From: Pseudarcicella hirudinis | GTDB taxonomy: Bacteria; Bacteroidota; Bacteroidia; Cytophagales; Spirosomataceae | Length of the DNA: 64,000 nucleotides | Direction of reading: 5' to 3' | Assembly (NCBI RefSeq): GCF_900115665.1 | Contig: NZ_FOXH01000002.1 | Location: 62,001-126,000 of the forward strand | Shown: positions 34,191 through 43,458 of the stretch, piece after piece | How the letters are laid out: each line of letters starts with the position of its first letter | How positions within the stretch are numbered: position 1 is the first letter of the stretch | The notes under the pieces: generated by a model | Told to the model about the DNA's origin: nothing | Seen by the model: the letters and a program-made list of their open reading frames with translations, nothing else | Databases searched by the model: none | Translations under genes and position numbers: made by a program

Positions 34191-34621
34191 GTTAAACATT
34201 GTACTTCCCGAAAAATAAAATCCTTTTTGGTAGTCAGAATTTATTGTTTCAAGTGATTTCTATAATCAGTTGAAGAATAAGCTTATGAGAAAAATAAAAT
34301 TTTTTCATGATAAAGTTATTTATGTGGGAATAACACTTTTGTTAATTTTGGAGGAATTTTTTTAATTATTTGACAAAAAATATCTTAATTTATATAGAAC
34401 AGTATAGAATAGTTGCTATGTTTGTACCGCAATAAAAATAAGGTTGGATAATATTCTTTCAAATTTGTATAAACCAAATAATCAATTATTTAAATCATTT
34501 AATTAATTATAATATTTTGCATTATTATTGTATTTAGCGGATAAAATTTGTTTTTATTTGTATATTTCGACTCCAAAAAAACTAATCCCTAAAAGCTTAA
34601 CTAAAAAATAACTAATCTCTC
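34191..34621. other. Long AT-rich leader before the symporter gene
   Basis: 430 bases, very A/T-rich, no ORF. It holds TATGTTTG at 34417-34424, a full -7 consensus match, but no matching -33 TTG was found within 19-25 nt upstream. Long leaders like this often carry regulation in sugar uptake genes; none is identifiable. Confidence 0.4.
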
Positions 34622-36295
34622 ATGCAAAAAGGATTGCAAACCCTTGATTATCTGGTATTTCTCTTCTACTTTATTGTTGTAGCCAGTTATGGTTATTGGA
34701 TTTATCAAAAGAAAAAATCTAAGGAAGCTTCTTCAACAGACTTTTTCTTAGCAGAAGGCTCTCTTACCTGGTGGGCTATTGGTGCGTCACTCATTGCTTC
34801 TAATATTTCTGCGGAACAATTTATCGGAATGGCCGGCTCAGGTTTTACGATGGGTCTAGGGATTTCAACATATGAATGGATGGCTGCTGCTACCCTGATG
34901 ATTGTTGCGATTTTCTTCATGCCGATTTATCTCAAGAACAGGATCTTTACCATGCCTCAGTTCCTGACTCAGCGATATAATTCAACCGTTAGTACAATTA
35001 TGGCAGTTTTCTGGTTAATTCTTTATGTAGTGGTTAACCTGACTTCTATTCTGTATCTGGGTGCATTAGCGATTACTACTATTTCGGGTATTGACTTCAA
35101 TATTTGTATGTGGGCGCTGGCGTTCTTTGCTGTAGTTATTACTTTGGGAGGGATGAAAGTAATTGGTTTTACCGATGTAATTCAGGTTTTCTTCCTGATT
35201 TTGGGTGGTTTGGCTACTACATATCTTGCTTTGAATCTTGTTTCATCCGAATTTGGAGAACAGGGTGCTATCAAAGGAATGAGCCAGATGCTTGCGAATG
35301 CGGATGACCATTTTCATATGATTTTTAAGAAATCGTCTCCACATTACCCATCACTTCCGGGGCTGACAGTTCTTGTAGGTGGTATGTGGATTGTAAACCT
35401 TAATTACTGGGGCTGTAACCAATATATTACACAACGTGCCCTGGGAGCAGATTTGCCAACGGCTCGTGAAGGGATTTTGTTTGCTGCTTTCCTTAAATTG
35501 CTGATGCCTCTTATCGTAGTAATCCCGGGTATTGCAGCTTATGTGTTGTATTCAAAAGGAATGTTCCAGCAGGAAATGCTTGGTGCAGATGGTACGGTAA
35601 ATGGAGATCATGCTTATCCGGTATTATTGAATTTATTACCTTCAGGTCTGAAAGGCCTTTCTTTCGCAGCATTAACTGCGGCCATTGTTGCTTCTCTTGC
35701 CGGAAAAGCAAACTCAATTTCAACGATTTTTACACTCGATATTTATAGAAAATTTATCAAAAAGGATGCTACTGAGCAGCAATTGGTAAATGTAGGACGT
35801 ATCGTTATTGTGGTGGCAATGATATTGGCAATTTTTATCTCTCCTCTTTTGGGAATTGATAAAAAAGGCGGTTTCCAATATATTCAGGAATATACCGGTT
35901 ATGTATCCCCAGGTATTTTCGCAGTATTCTTCCTGGGCTTTTTCTGGAAACGTGCTAATTCTGCAGGAGCTTTGGTCGCAACAATCGGAGGGGTAATTAT
36001 GTCATTTGTTTTGAAATACTTCCCTGAGCAGACAGGTCTTTATGATACCTTGCTTTACTCAACTTTTGTAGATGGAGAAGGACAGCATATTATCCCGTTC
36101 CTTGACAGAATGGGCTTGGTCTTCCTGTTCTGTGCCTTGTCAATGATCATTATAGGTCTGGCAGATCCTTCAACTAAAAACAACCCTAGAGGCCTGGTGA
36201 TCGACAGCTCTATGTTTAGAATGAAAACAGGATTTGCGATCGGCGCAACTGTTATTTTAGTCGTTATTACAATTCTCTATACAACCTTCTGGTAA
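34622..36295 (+). CDS. Sodium:solute symporter (SSS family, SGLT-like)
   Basis: 557-residue inner-membrane symporter with about 14 hydrophobic helices. Markers of the SGLT branch: ASNISAEQFIGMAGSGFTMG (helix 2/3, Na-binding region), VGGMWIVNLNYWGCNQYITQRALGA, and AALTAAIVASLAGKANSISTIFTLDIYRKF. Predicted to take up a sugar or related polyol with Na+. Not next to a degradation operon, so substrate is open. Terminated by the hairpin at 36321. Confidence 0.9.
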   Translation: MQKGLQTLDYLVFLFYFIVVASYGYWIYQKKKSKEASSTDFFLAEGSLTWWAIGASLIASNISAEQFIGMAGSGFTMGLGISTYEWMAAATLMIVAIFFMPIYLKNRIFTMPQFLTQRYNSTVSTIMAVFWLILYVVVNLTSILYLGALAITTISGIDFNICMWALAFFAVVITLGGMKVIGFTDVIQVFFLILGGLATTYLALNLVSSEFGEQGAIKGMSQMLANADDHFHMIFKKSSPHYPSLPGLTVLVGGMWIVNLNYWGCNQYITQRALGADLPTAREGILFAAFLKLLMPLIVVIPGIAAYVLYSKGMFQQEMLGADGTVNGDHAYPVLLNLLPSGLKGLSFAALTAAIVASLAGKANSISTIFTLDIYRKFIKKDATEQQLVNVGRIVIVVAMILAIFISPLLGIDKKGGFQYIQEYTGYVSPGIFAVFFLGFFWKRANSAGALVATIGGVIMSFVLKYFPEQTGLYDTLLYSTFVDGEGQHIIPFLDRMGLVFLFCALSMIIIGLADPSTKNNPRGLVIDSSMFRMKTGFAIGATVILVVITILYTTFW

Positions 36296-36320
36296 AACCA
36301 GACCCCTGTTTAACTATGAT

Positions 36321-36352
36321 AAAAGGTATCTCTCAAGGGGGATGCCTTTTTT
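36321..36352 (+). terminator. Terminator after the symporter gene
   Basis: AAAAGGTATC / GATGCCTTTT stem with one G-U pair, followed by a run of T residues, 26 nt past the stop. Confidence 0.75.
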
Positions 36353-36420
36353 GTTATCCCAGGGATCGGCTTTCCGGATCGTTTACTTAGTCAAATATTA
36401 GTAAATTTGTCGGAACATTG

Positions 36421-37356
36421 ATGAAATTCAACCAGGTAGTAAAATTGGAATTAAAGAAATATCATAAAACGCTTATTGTAATTGCCGGACCGACAGCTGT
36501 AGGAAAAACTGATCTGTGTGTAAAACTGGCAAAGGAATTGCATACCGAAGTGATTTCGGCAGATTCGAGGCAGTTTTACAAAGAATTGGCTATCGGAACC
36601 GCCAAACCTACTCAGGAAGAAATGCAGGGTGTGAAGCACCATTTTGTGGATTCACATTCAATAAAAGATTATTTCTCCGTTGGAGATTATGAAAAAGATT
36701 GTCTGAAAGTTATCGCTGACATCTTCGAAGAAAGAGACGTTGCCATATTAACGGGAGGTTCCGGAATGTTTCTGAAAGTAGTTATTGACGGCATTGATGA
36801 AATGCCGGATGCCGATCTTGAGCTCAGAGAAACATTAATGTCGAGATTGGAAAAAGAGGGACTGGAAATGCTCGTGAATGAACTGAAAACGTTAGATCCG
36901 GTTTATTATGAGCAGGTCGACAGGCAAAATACCCAGAGGGTAGTCAGGGCATTGGAAGTTTGTCTGGCGACAGGAAAACCTTATTCCGGGTTCAGAAAGA
37001 ATGAGAAGGTTGAAAGACCCTTTAATATTCTGAAAATCTGTATTGAGCGCCCTCGTGAGGAACTTTATGAAAGAATTGACATGAGAATGGATCTTATGCT
37101 AAAAAATGGTCTGGTGGAAGAGGCTAAGCAATTTGTAGATTTTCAGGATCATTATGCATTAAGAACCGTAGGTTATAAAGAAGTATTTGAATTTCTCGAA
37201 AATCAGTATGATTATGAAGAAATGGTCAGACTTCTGAAGAGAAACTCCCGGCGTTTTGCCAAGCGGCAATTGACCTGGTTCCGAAACCAGGATGATTTTG
37301 TGTGGCTGAAAAATGAGGAAGTGGAACCCTTTGTTAAAAATTACCTTAAAACATAA
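36421..37356 (+). CDS. miaA: tRNA dimethylallyltransferase
   Basis: Transfers a dimethylallyl group to A37 of tRNAs reading UNN codons. The P-loop GPTAVGKT lies near residue 23; EVISADSRQFYKELAIGTAKPTQEE is the conserved tRNA/substrate region (Asp and Arg present); TGGSGMFLKVVIDGID and DRQNTQRVVRALEV follow; the C-terminus has RRFAKRQLTWFRNQ. All are standard for MiaA. Start is the ATG at 36421 rather than the preceding TTG. Confidence 0.95.
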   Translation: MKFNQVVKLELKKYHKTLIVIAGPTAVGKTDLCVKLAKELHTEVISADSRQFYKELAIGTAKPTQEEMQGVKHHFVDSHSIKDYFSVGDYEKDCLKVIADIFEERDVAILTGGSGMFLKVVIDGIDEMPDADLELRETLMSRLEKEGLEMLVNELKTLDPVYYEQVDRQNTQRVVRALEVCLATGKPYSGFRKNEKVERPFNILKICIERPREELYERIDMRMDLMLKNGLVEEAKQFVDFQDHYALRTVGYKEVFEFLENQYDYEEMVRLLKRNSRRFAKRQLTWFRNQDDFVWLKNEEVEPFVKNYLKT

Positions 37357-37362
37357 AGATTT

Positions 37363-37674
37363 TCAAAGATTAAGAAAAGCCTCCAGGCCGCCTTCCAGGT
37401 TTCTGAGTCTGGAAAAACCCTTCTTTTCAAGAATCTTTCTGGCTATTTCACTTTGTAATCCGGTATAGCAGATTACAACGATTTCATCATTTTTGAGGTG
37501 TTCAAATTCATTGATTCTCAGTAAAAGTTCGTCTAAAGGAATATGAATGCCTCCGAAATTGAAGTTTTCAAATTCTCTCGGCGTTCTGATGTCAAGAATA
37601 AGTAAAGTCTCAAGGTAGTCTTTGAACTCAGAAGGACTGATTGAAAAGGAAGGATCCTGATTTGTGCTTGTCAT
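37363..37674 (-). CDS. Rhodanese-like single-domain protein (1)
   Basis: 103 residues. DIRTPREFENFNFGGIHIPL is the CH2A-like motif, and VICYTGLQSEIARKIL the active-site loop with the catalytic Cys about residue 69. The LEGGLEAF end is normal for rhodaneses. Predicted to carry persulfide sulfur; the loop (CYTGLQS) differs from its neighbour's (CRSGARS), so the two are not redundant. Convergent with miaA, 6 bp apart. Confidence 0.9.
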   Translation of the reverse strand: MTSTNQDPSFSISPSEFKDYLETLLILDIRTPREFENFNFGGIHIPLDELLLRINEFEHLKNDEIVVICYTGLQSEIARKILEKKGFSRLRNLEGGLEAFLNL

Positions 37675-37687
37675 GAAGCTTTAAAGA

Positions 37688-37721
37688 TTGTCGCGGAATA
37701 GGATTTAACCTTCCGCGACAA
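37688..37721 (-). terminator. Hairpin between the two rhodanese genes
   Basis: Perfect 11-bp stem TTGTCGCGGAA / TTCCGCGACAA with a 12-nt loop, followed on the minus strand by TCTTT. It would stop transcription from the upstream rhodanese gene (37771-38067). Confidence 0.65.
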
Positions 37722-37770
37722 GTTTTATATCTGTTTGGATGCTCTGTTTAAAGAAGACAGAGATATGGAA

Positions 37771-38067
37771 TCAGCCTAATTCATTCCAGGCTAAAATTCC
37801 GCCTGTAACATTTCTCACATTCTGAAATCCCTGGCTTTCCATAAACGATTTAGCTCTGGCAGATCTGGCTCCAGAACGGCAATGAACAAGTACTTCCTGG
37901 TCTTTCCAACCTTCAATTTCTTCCAAACGGTCAGGTAATTCTCCTAATGGGATTAATTTTCCTCCTAAATTCTGGTCCTCAAACTCATATTCTTCTCTTA
38001 CGTCAAGGAGGTTTACTTTTTCGCCGGCGTCGATGCGCTGCTTTAATTCTTCTACGGTAATATCCAT
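37771..38067 (-). CDS. Rhodanese-like single-domain protein (2)
   Basis: 98 residues, compact rhodanese of the GlpE/PspE size. LLDVREEYEFEDQNLGGKLIPL and VLVHCRSGARSARAK (catalytic Cys about 62; basic loop suited to sulfur transfer to acidic partners), then VRNVTGGILAW. Cytoplasmic: no signal sequence. A separate unit from its neighbour, because a hairpin lies between. Confidence 0.92.
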   Translation of the reverse strand: MDITVEELKQRIDAGEKVNLLDVREEYEFEDQNLGGKLIPLGELPDRLEEIEGWKDQEVLVHCRSGARSARAKSFMESQGFQNVRNVTGGILAWNELG

Positions 38068-38165
38068 GTTAGATTGAGTGCTTTAATGGGTAACAAAAAT
38101 TTGAGGCAGAAATTACAAGAAATTTTTATTATTTCATGCAGTTTACAGGTCAAAATATCTAAAAC

Positions 38166-41000
38166 TTAGTGCTGGATTATTATTTTTCTCATGAAGTATT
38201 TCTCTCCTTTCGATAATCTCAGCAAATAAACGCCGGATTGAAGTTGTGATAAATCCATTTCCTGGTTTTCAGTGAGGCCTTTCCAAACGGTTTTTCCACT
38301 GATATCCACCACTTCAGCCATTTTGAGGGAATTGTCGTTCCAACGGATTATTCCGGAAGACGGATTTGGAGAAACAATGAGGTTTTTCTCCTGATATTCT
38401 TCTTCAGAACCAAGCGGAGCATTTGACTGAGGAATTCCGTTGATAATGGTGACAGGAATAATCAGTAAATCACATTGCTGGTTCTTTTTATCACAAATGT
38501 TAACAACGATCTGATCGTAACCATTTACAATGCCTTCTCTTTGGGTGTATTTAAAGCAAACCGTACTTCTTGCGGTATCAGTTGAAATAACCACATCTCC
38601 TTTGGCAGGTTTTAATACCACTGTGGTACTAAGAGAATCTTTGGTCTGGATTGCAACGCTGGTACAGATATTCACAGTTTTATCAAGATCCGGAATAATG
38701 ACCTGTGCATTGGAAAGCGGGGTTTTCGGAGCCTGTAAAGTCGGATCTATGATTCTGATCGGAATCATTACTTTGGTACATAACAGCAGATTATCACAAA
38801 CTTCCACACAAACAGAATCAGCTCCTGTTTTTCCGGCTGGTGGAGAATATTTAATACATAGTTCGTGAGAGCTGTTGTTTACCGAAAGTTTAAACCTGGC
38901 AGAATCTTTAAGCGCATTGCACAGATTCGCAATATGAGTATCTCCGGTATTTAATTCACGGATTTTAATACAAATCGTTGTTGAAGAATCCTTTAAGGTA
39001 ACAATCGGTTCATTTAACAGCAAAGGTGCCTGAGGAATCAGCGTAGGTGTTGGTGTAGAAATTACAGTAACCGGAATATTCGCCTGCGTACATTTTCCTC
39101 CCTGATCGCAAATGCTCACGCAAATCTGGTCAGTGCCTTTAAATCCTGCATTTGGCGTATAAGTCAGGCAGGCTCTTCTGATTGTTTTGTCGATACTGAT
39201 ACTTGCTGTGCCATTTGAACCTTGTCCGCAGATCCGGGCGATATGAGTATCACTGGCATTAAAATCCCCGTAGGTCAGGCAGATTGTTTTAGCCTTGCCC
39301 TGTTCTGTTACCAGCGGTCTGGAACTAATAGAAGGACTGAAATTTGTATTCATAACGGGACGGATCATTAATGAACCAACGGCTTTGTCAGATGATTTCG
39401 GATCTACATTTGAGCTCAGACGCCATCCGGAGCCTTTATCAAAATAGGTATGCTGAGTGGCAATCGTATTGTTCTTGTCGAAACCTATTACTACAGGATC
39501 ATTTTCAGCAATTTGTGTATAGCCTACATAAAAAGTGTCCGTAACAGCAACAGGATCAAGAGGAAATTCAATGAATCCATTTCTGACCTGAGGATAAGAA
39601 ATAGTTGCAGTTATTTGTTTGAGCACATTAGCGGGTTGTCCGTTTTTATTGCCGAAAACCTGTAAGTAAAATTGCTGACCGGAAATGTCTTTTAAAGTAG
39701 GATTAAAATTGATTCTGACTGCGGTAACTGTATCAGGTTTATTGACAATATACCGTACAGCAAGCTTTCCATAGCCTTGTCCGATATAAGCCGCCACTTC
39801 TGCAATACCGTCGTCATAGGCATAATAGTTGTCGAGAACGGTTTGTCCTGAAATCGTATCGTTTATTCTCAGATCTACGTTAGGAATCGAACCTTTAGAG
39901 GTAGAAAGAATCTGAAATTTATATTTTAAAATGGCCTTATTCTGCAAGGATGAGGTTCTCAGTGCGATTTTGGTGGAAATAGGAACAGTGGTCCATAATT
40001 GAGTATTAACCCCGGTAGAAGGCTGAGGATCCTGAAGGACTGTATTAGAAACTAAATCTGAGACAGTTAGAATATGACTTATCGGATTTAAGACATTCCA
40101 GAGCTGATAAATTCCTGTTCCCACCGATTCTGCCAATTCCGTTTTCGGACTAATCAGAAACTGTTTTAAAGGCATGGCAGTATAGCGTTTGAGAATGCTG
40201 TTTACCGGTAAATTTACCGCATAGTCATTTACATATAAATCTGTGTTCGATCTTTTTGAATCCATGTAAATATAATCCACATGCCAGGCATCAAACTGTC
40301 CGGATTGGTTTCCTACTGCTCTGAATCTGAACTGAAAATCTGAGTGGAAATAAATACCTGCATCAACCTTGACTAATTTCTGGTAAAAAGCGGGGTTTTT
40401 AACATCTTTGATTTTAGCACTATCAATCTGAACACTATCCTTATGTGTTAAAGGCCAGACCGTTTTCCAGATACCACCGTTTGTTTTAAATTCCAGAAAA
40501 AGACCATCTGTCGGATCGGGGAGCTCTCCTAAACCTTGTTGCTGCCAGAAAAAACTGATATAAACAGAATCTTTGAGGGAAAAATTTGAAAGATCAATGG
40601 GTCTGGAAGTAAGGGTATCTGTACCACCATGAGCCAGATCATCATTAGAAACATAAGCGTTTCCATCTTTTTTGAGCCCGTCGAAAGTAGCAACATTTAC
40701 AGAAGGATGATTGAGCGGGTAGGTATTGTTAATAAAAACATTGCTTCCGGGCATCCAGTTTGAGTTATCCGGTTCTGAGCCTTTTGTTGTGGAAAAATCC
40801 TCAAAGAATGGTAAAACAAGAGGCGTTGACGCGCCAACTCTCCCTGATGAATGAGCTTTAACCTTAGCGGGATAAGAAATCGGAACCGTAATGAGCTGAG
40901 CTTCGGCGCAGAATGTAAAGATTAACAGGGGTAGGAAATAAAACTTTCCAAACACAGGTCTGGAAAGTTTATATGATAATTCAATAAATGATATTTTCAT
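38166..41000 (-). CDS. Large secreted protein with type IX sorting domain
   Basis: 944 residues. An N-terminal signal peptide (about 1-34, IFTFCAEAQ) is followed by a large part with VLPFFEDFSTTKGSEPDNSNW, resembling the MAM/jelly-roll-like N-domain common in T9SS cargo (residues 60-280), three to four Ig-/cadherin-like repeats carrying ARxC...ICVSICDxxGxCxxxxxPVxV (about 560-860), and a Por-type C-terminal sorting domain (about 870-944: VSPNPSSGIIRWN ... GVYLLRLSKGEKYFMRKIII). Thus exported across the outer membrane and probably anchored on the surface. Substrate-binding or adhesion role inferred; no catalytic motif seen. Confidence 0.85.
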   Translation of the reverse strand: MKISFIELSYKLSRPVFGKFYFLPLLIFTFCAEAQLITVPISYPAKVKAHSSGRVGASTPLVLPFFEDFSTTKGSEPDNSNWMPGSNVFINNTYPLNHPSVNVATFDGLKKDGNAYVSNDDLAHGGTDTLTSRPIDLSNFSLKDSVYISFFWQQQGLGELPDPTDGLFLEFKTNGGIWKTVWPLTHKDSVQIDSAKIKDVKNPAFYQKLVKVDAGIYFHSDFQFRFRAVGNQSGQFDAWHVDYIYMDSKRSNTDLYVNDYAVNLPVNSILKRYTAMPLKQFLISPKTELAESVGTGIYQLWNVLNPISHILTVSDLVSNTVLQDPQPSTGVNTQLWTTVPISTKIALRTSSLQNKAILKYKFQILSTSKGSIPNVDLRINDTISGQTVLDNYYAYDDGIAEVAAYIGQGYGKLAVRYIVNKPDTVTAVRINFNPTLKDISGQQFYLQVFGNKNGQPANVLKQITATISYPQVRNGFIEFPLDPVAVTDTFYVGYTQIAENDPVVIGFDKNNTIATQHTYFDKGSGWRLSSNVDPKSSDKAVGSLMIRPVMNTNFSPSISSRPLVTEQGKAKTICLTYGDFNASDTHIARICGQGSNGTASISIDKTIRRACLTYTPNAGFKGTDQICVSICDQGGKCTQANIPVTVISTPTPTLIPQAPLLLNEPIVTLKDSSTTICIKIRELNTGDTHIANLCNALKDSARFKLSVNNSSHELCIKYSPPAGKTGADSVCVEVCDNLLLCTKVMIPIRIIDPTLQAPKTPLSNAQVIIPDLDKTVNICTSVAIQTKDSLSTTVVLKPAKGDVVISTDTARSTVCFKYTQREGIVNGYDQIVVNICDKKNQQCDLLIIPVTIINGIPQSNAPLGSEEEYQEKNLIVSPNPSSGIIRWNDNSLKMAEVVDISGKTVWKGLTENQEMDLSQLQSGVYLLRLSKGEKYFMRKIIIQH

Positions 41001-41006
41001 AAGCCA

Positions 41007-41777
41007 TTAATTCGGCGGCGTTCCGGCCACCCATAAGTCAATCGTTTCGCCAGCGTGAATCTTATCGTTAGAACAGGTTGTGCAGTTTTGTTTGGTTACA
41101 GTTCCGGCAGGCTGGTCTGATTCAGACTCATAAATTACGCTGCCAACCTGTAGCTGCATTCCTGCCAGGAGTATTTTTACTTCGTCAAAAGGTTTGCCTA
41201 CCAGATCAGGTACTTCCATTTCCACATCTCCTGTACCGTTACCGATGACCAGATCGACTTTTGAGCCTTTTGAAATTAACGTTCCGGATTCGATTTTCTT
41301 GCCCTGATATTCTACTTCAATAACTTCATTGATCCGGATATCATTCACATATTTAAGATTGCCTTTCAGAAGCCCTGAAATAAGTAATTGCTGTTCGGCA
41401 CTTCTTACAGAAAGTCCGTTTAACTGAGGAAGTTTGATCTGCGGAGGCGTTTCTGAATTAATGGTCAGATAGATTTTACGTCCTTCCTTAACTTTGGAAT
41501 TGGTAAGCGGATATTGTGATAAAACCGTCAGAGGTTTTGCTCCTGCCACAAATGTACAGTCTGAAACTTCATAGTTAAGATTTCTTTCACTTAAAAGGTC
41601 TTCCATTTCTTCAATAGTAAGTCCTTTAAGATTGGGAACTGTTATGGTTTCACCATGATTGGTACTCCAGGGTAAATACACAAAGAAAAAACCAAAAAAT
41701 AAAGCCAGTAACAGTGAAATAATCAATGCGGCATGTATGTAAACGTCTTTCTTGGAATTGGTTGATATTTTTATCAT
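41007..41777 (-). CDS. Membrane-anchored protein with three PASTA domains
   Basis: 256 residues: short cytoplasmic N-terminus, one membrane helix (about 14-36), then three PASTA repeats (roughly 45-112, 113-180, 185-252), each with V/LPxLxGxxxxxAxxxLxxxxL and GxxIxLxVxxG strands. No kinase domain, so unlike Gram-positive PASTA kinases it would only bind peptidoglycan or muropeptides. The 3' end is 6 bp from the next gene's start on the same strand; that gene encodes the T9SS cargo. Such PASTA proteins are typical of Bacteroidota. Confidence 0.85.
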   Translation of the reverse strand: MIKISTNSKKDVYIHAALIISLLLALFFGFFFVYLPWSTNHGETITVPNLKGLTIEEMEDLLSERNLNYEVSDCTFVAGAKPLTVLSQYPLTNSKVKEGRKIYLTINSETPPQIKLPQLNGLSVRSAEQQLLISGLLKGNLKYVNDIRINEVIEVEYQGKKIESGTLISKGSKVDLVIGNGTGDVEMEVPDLVGKPFDEVKILLAGMQLQVGSVIYESESDQPAGTVTKQNCTTCSNDKIHAGETIDLWVAGTPPN

Positions 41778-41977
41778 CAGCTTTTTTAAACTTACTTCCT
41801 AGGGTTCAATTGATTTCTGAACGGAATTGTAATCTTTTCGCAAGTTACAACTTTAGGCAAATATATAAAAAAACAAACGGTCTCTCTGTTTAAACATTGT
41901 ATTCAAATCTTAATTAATTGCGGTGTTAAAAACCGGATTGGCTCAGATAAGGGTCAATTGAGGGGAGGAGGAATGAA

Positions 41978-42010
41978 AAATCCCTGCAAGTATCAAGCTT
42001 GCAGGGATTT
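41978..42010 (-). terminator. Terminator after the Tat-exported Gfo/Idh gene
   Basis: Perfect 13-bp stem (AAATCCCTGCAAG / CTTGCAGGGATTT), 7-nt loop, followed on the minus strand by TTTTTC. Confidence 0.85.
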
Positions 42011-42035
42011 CCAAAAGATGACAAATGTTATCTTC

Positions 42036-43373
42036 TTAGTATTTGAAGATTTTTCCACCAGCCATAACATTCTGAGTTTTCTCATCAAATGTTACGCGTT
42101 CACCGGTACGATAAGCTGCGTTAGCCATGATGGTAGCAATTGAATGCTGATATCCTGCCTCAATCGGAGCATTTGGCTTTTTGCGGGAGCGAACGCATTC
42201 CATCCAGTTTTTCACGTGGTTGAATGTTAAAACATCACCGCCGGTGTTTGATCCGGTTTCTACTTTAGGGCCTTCCAGTTTCATGGCTGTAAGTAAATTC
42301 GCCTGCATTCCCATTTCTCCTGCTTCTCTGGCAGACAAACCGCCGTTTGGAGAAATCATATTGGTATCAAGGTTCAATTCACCGCCATTTGAGTAATAAA
42401 TTTCTTTGGTACCGCCAGCTGAGTTAGAGAAACGTGACTGGAATGAAACCTGGAAACCATTGGTTGGATCATTTAAAGGACCGTAATCAAATACTACGGT
42501 TAAAGTGTCGGCATTTTTACGGCCATCTTTCCATTGATAGATACCTCCGTTGGCTACGGCACTTCTTGGATGAGCTAAACCGCTGAACCAGTGTACAGTA
42601 TCAATCTGGTGAGACATCCATTGACCCGGAATACCTGAAGAGTATGGCCAGAAAAGACGATATTCAAGATATTTACGGGGATCAAAAGAATCTTCTGGTC
42701 TGTTGATCAGGAAGCGTTTCCAGTCCACATCAGATTCTTTCAGATCTTTGGTAAGATTTGGTCTTCTCCAACGACCAGGCTGGTTTACATTCCACATCAA
42801 TTCAACCATGGTAATCGGACCGAATTTACCGGATTTAATGTATTCGTCTGCTGCCCAGTAGTTTGCACCGCTACGACGCTGAGAACCGATCTGAACAATT
42901 TTACCCGAATCTCTTACCGCTTTCAATACCGCACGGTTATCATCCATTGTTTCAGCAAGCGGCTTTTCTGTATAAGTATCGCAACCGGCTTTAACTGCCT
43001 CAATTGTATGGTAAGCATGCTGGAAGTCTGCAGTAGAAATGAATACAGCATCTACAGATTTTGAAGCATACAGCTCATCATTGTTTCTGTAAACTTTGAT
43101 GTCATTGCCAAGTTGTTTCTCTAAAAATGCTTTACCTTCTTCTCTACGACGATTCCAGATGTCTGATAAAGCTACCATCTCAAAATTCATTTCTTTAGCC
43201 AAAGCTTTGAAAGGAGGAACGTGAGAGGCACGGTGACGATCTGAAAAACCAACACAGGCAACTCGGACACGGTCGTTGGCTCCGATGATTTTTGAGTATG
43301 ATTTTGGACTGAAAGCAAGCGCTCCTAACGAAGCGAAAGCTGATTTCTTGACAAAGTCTCTGCGGGTTGTCAT
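42036..43373 (-). CDS. Tat-exported Gfo/Idh/MocA oxidoreductase
   Basis: 445 residues, Tat signal MTTRRDFVKKSAFASLGALAF (RR at 4-5), so folded and cofactor-loaded before export. Rossmann strand RVACVGFSDRH has a divergent GxGxxG; the catalytic Lys lies in TEKPLAE and TYRTGERV... occurs near the C-end. This is the Bacteroidota subfamily of secreted Gfo/Idh proteins found in polysaccharide loci; it may oxidise a sugar in the periplasm, cofactor tightly bound. Next in line is a GH105 gene and a DUF1080 gene, all leftward. Confidence 0.85.
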   Translation of the reverse strand: MTTRRDFVKKSAFASLGALAFSPKSYSKIIGANDRVRVACVGFSDRHRASHVPPFKALAKEMNFEMVALSDIWNRRREEGKAFLEKQLGNDIKVYRNNDELYASKSVDAVFISTADFQHAYHTIEAVKAGCDTYTEKPLAETMDDNRAVLKAVRDSGKIVQIGSQRRSGANYWAADEYIKSGKFGPITMVELMWNVNQPGRWRRPNLTKDLKESDVDWKRFLINRPEDSFDPRKYLEYRLFWPYSSGIPGQWMSHQIDTVHWFSGLAHPRSAVANGGIYQWKDGRKNADTLTVVFDYGPLNDPTNGFQVSFQSRFSNSAGGTKEIYYSNGGELNLDTNMISPNGGLSAREAGEMGMQANLLTAMKLEGPKVETGSNTGGDVLTFNHVKNWMECVRSRKKPNAPIEAGYQHSIATIMANAAYRTGERVTFDEKTQNVMAGGKIFKY

Positions 43374-43458
43374 AGTTTATATTAGTTTGAAAATATTTTA
43401 ATGTAAAATTTTATTTAAAATGCCATAACGAGTATGGTCCGGATACTTAAAAGCTGAT

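Noticed and set aside
38530-38868. A 112-codon plus-strand ORF
   Set aside because: Antisense to the T9SS cargo gene, which is supported by its sorting domain and repeats.
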